From the NCBI GenBank assembly GCA_026707225.1, contig JAPOXG010000001.1, forward strand, positions 161,621 through 225,620: 64,000 nt of DNA, given 5' to 3'. Shown here piece by piece: positions 63,001-64,000 of the stretch; the stretch's first letter is position 1, and each line of letters starts with the position of its first letter. The position numbers and the translations under genes were made by a program. Below the pieces are notes generated by a model. The model was given only the letters and a program-made list of their open reading frames with translations, ran no database searches and had not been told where the DNA came from. Origin of the DNA: Chloroflexota bacterium (GTDB lineage: Bacteria > Chloroflexota > Anaerolineae > Aggregatilineales > Phototrophicaceae).

Positions 63001-64000
63001 GGCTGGGCGGCCGACCGATTGGGCTTTCGCGCGATCACGCCGGTCTTTGATGGCGTCAAGGAACAGGAGATTCAAGCGGAGCTCGGACGCGCCTGGATGA
63101 TCGACTGGGCTTGGAAGCTGACGACTGAGCGCGCCTGGGAAGACCATGAGCGCTTGGCGACGAGCGCCGGCATCGCGCCGCAAGACTTTGATGACGACAT
63201 GCATGTCATCTGCGCTTATCTGGTTGATCGCGTGAGTGAATCGGGGCGCTACGACAATCAAGCGATCATCTTTGAGCGCGACGAGATTTACGTCAGGCGC
63301 GTCGCCGTCGCCGAGATGCTGCGCGAATTCGGCCATGACCCTGAGACGGTGATGGTATATGACAATAGCCCGCTCTCGATTGAAGAGCGGGACAAGCGCG
63401 ACGCCAGCGCCGTAGATGTCTCGATTCGCTTGTGGATACAGCAGCATACCGCGGATGAAATCGAGCTTTCAGCGGACCTGACCCGGCGCGAACTGTTTGA
63501 AATCGCCAACCGCGTCATGTTCGAAACCGGGATTCCGGTGCCGCATTATGGCAAGCAGACCTTGTATGACGGACGCACCGGCGAGCCCTTTGATCGCCAT
63601 GTCGCTGTCGGTTATGTCCATATGCTGAAGCTGGCGCATCTGGTCGAGGACAAAGCGCACGCCCGCTCGACCGGACCTTACAGTCTGGTCACTCAGCAGC
63701 CGCTCGGCGGCAAGGCGCAGTTCGGCGGTCAACGATTTGGCGAGATGGAAGTCTGGGCGCTGGAGGCTTATGGCGCCGCGCATATCTTGCAAGAGATGCT
63801 CACGGTGAAATCCGACGATGTGCAGGGGCGCGTCAAGACTTACGAGAGCATAGTCAAGGGTGAGCCGATTGAAGAGCCGGGCATCCCCACCAGCTTCCGC
63901 GTGCTGGTCAAGGAATTGCAGAGCTTGGGCTTGTCAGTGGAAGCGATCACCGGCTCCGGCGATGTGGTTCGCTTTGGCAAGTACGACGAGCAGACTCGCA
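60052..64000 (+). CDS. rpoB: RNA polymerase beta subunit (partial, runs off the window)
   Basis: The first 1316 codons of rpoB, starting at TTG 60052 with AAGGAG seven bases upstream. It opens with [33 protein letters not shown], the N-terminal lobe. The rifampicin-binding cluster is [20 protein letters not shown]...SALGPGG, followed by [26 protein letters not shown]. Later blocks are [25 protein letters not shown] (active-site region) and [42 protein letters not shown]. The end is near the expected C-terminus ([16 protein letters not shown]). In the cluster, E. coli D516 is Glu and R529 is Thr. rpoC would follow. Confidence 0.97.
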   Translation, partial: MKHYYNVKNYARTPEIQELPSLIDIQLRSFEDFLNGGKPLGFPKEKNFITEGKILELFDEINPIESFNRNLSLYFPGNHPQAQEFGLRPYFEEPKYDEEECIERDMSYAAPLYVEVALVNHEQGDEIIRQDIFLGEFPLMTEKGTFIINGTERVVVSQLIRSPGVYFDAEEERATGRLLSNAKLIPDRGAWMEFETRKTDYITIKFNRKRTIPVTVLLRALAAVADGLPASRSPVKTGEDEEILELFADVDNDETHEYIKACFKQEPVWDVKKKQTLAEVALIEFYRRMRPGDPPTLDNAREYLEGQLFDQRRYDLERVGRYKLNQRLGHGDAIDLSHRTITKSDIVKLVEQMILINNGQRTRDDIDHLGNRRVKTVGELIGNKLRIGLRRMERVVKERMSIREAEQLTPVSLVNIRPIVAAVREFFGSSQLSQFMEQTNPLSELRHKRTLSALGPGGLRRERAGFDVRDVHHSHYGRICPIETPEGPNIGLIGRLATYARVNELGFIETPYRKVVSAMAVDDPELIGRVIRDDIENSRGKVIIEEDTVIDKKLVTRLKRTKIMEVPVVPFATHDIEYLSADNEDKFIIAQANARLDELGQFLSNRVSARFDQGFLSAPPQRIDYMDIAPRQIVGISAALIPFLSHDAANRALMGSNMQTQAVPLISPDVSVVSTGMESQAAFNSGQVLVSDVEAEVTSVQGHRVIVRTGDGEEKTFQLRKYERSNQSTCIDQRPLVRKGDAIKPGDVIADSSSTYDGLLALGHDVLTCFLSWDGGNYEDALLVSEDMLRADKFTSIHIEKHEIEARDTKLGPEEITYDIPNVGEDALKDLDEHGIVRIGAEVGPNDILVGKITPKGEKELSPEEKLLRAIFGEQAREVKDSSLRLPHGDRGKVIDVKVFTRDEHPDLSAGVEKMVRVSVAQRRKLTVGDKMAGRHGNKGVISKIVTVEDMPYIDGGVPVEIILNPLGVPSRMNIGQILELHLGWAADRLGFRAITPVFDGVKEQEIQAELGRAWMIDWAWKLTTERAWEDHERLATSAGIAPQDFDDDMHVICAYLVDRVSESGRYDNQAIIFERDEIYVRRVAVAEMLREFGHDPETVMVYDNSPLSIEERDKRDASAVDVSIRLWIQQHTADEIELSADLTRRELFEIANRVMFETGIPVPHYGKQTLYDGRTGEPFDRHVAVGYVHMLKLAHLVEDKAHARSTGPYSLVTQQPLGGKAQFGGQRFGEMEVWALEAYGAAHILQEMLTVKSDDVQGRVKTYESIVKGEPIEEPGIPTSFRVLVKELQSLGLSVEAITGSGDVVRFGKYDEQTR

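Overview
The window is a gene-dense stretch (about 60% G+C by eye) of a bacterial chromosome, with no rRNA, tRNA, CRISPR array or transposase that I can recognise. The gene content points to an uncultured Chloroflexota (Anaerolineae-like) bacterium. The pointers are PD40/SH3 secreted proteins, a Ser/Thr kinase with an extracellular PD40 propeller, DUF4013 and DUF4340 proteins, a GldF-GldG fusion, a primase with a CFGAC zinc motif, a fused glycyl-tRNA synthetase and a cytosolic reductive-dehalogenase-like protein. This taxonomy is an inference; no marker was searched against a database.

Layout. 1-4.9 kb (+): end of a sugar-binding protein, sugar ABC ATPase and permease, an aminotransferase and an HpcH/HpaI aldolase. 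4.9-8.1 kb (-): pdxS, a D-threonine aldolase/D-serine dehydratase-like PLP enzyme and an M19 dipeptidase, which read as a D-amino-acid salvage operon with its own cofactor enzyme. 8.2-12.8 kb: a GNAT acetyltransferase, a secreted propeller/SH3 protein, a VanZ-like protein, a small unknown and the reductive-dehalogenase-like protein. 12.9-21.3 kb: a polyamine island with potBCDA (-) facing a GNAT, an FAD amine oxidase, an N-carbamoylputrescine amidase and a PhzF-like isomerase (+), followed by an aldo/keto reductase. 22.4-32.7 kb: DUF4013 and SRPBCC proteins, cdsA, the kinase, frr-uppS, a second aldo/keto reductase, a flippase-like membrane protein and alanine dehydrogenase. 32.8-34.9 kb: arginase and a C45-type Ntn hydrolase.

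35.0-38.2 kb is the most unusual part. An AT-richer island holds a secreted-protein gene cut by one in-frame TAA and a 30-residue membrane peptide. It faces a chelatase locus in which an AAA+ subunit ends just after an A9 run. A -1 frameshift on that run would join it to a von Willebrand domain that has no good start of its own, giving small and medium chelatase subunits from one gene.

38.3-46.5 kb: an FHA/transmembrane/SH3 protein, a PfkB-type sugar kinase, and a Gld-like ABC exporter set (ATPase, fused permease-GldG, DUF4340). 46.6-54.2 kb: housekeeping genes glyQS fusion, dnaG, rpoD and endonuclease V. 54.3-57.1 kb (-): an M19-fold protein that has lost most metal ligands, a four-helix membrane protein and a glycosyltransferase. 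57.3-64 kb: an ABC-F ATPase, a methyltransferase and rpoB (cut by the window end) behind a strong sigma70-type promoter.

Small G/C-rich palindromic repeats occur near 0.2, 14.0-14.1 and 18.8 kb; the last lies inside the amine oxidase reading frame. All functions are read from motifs and context in the sequence alone.
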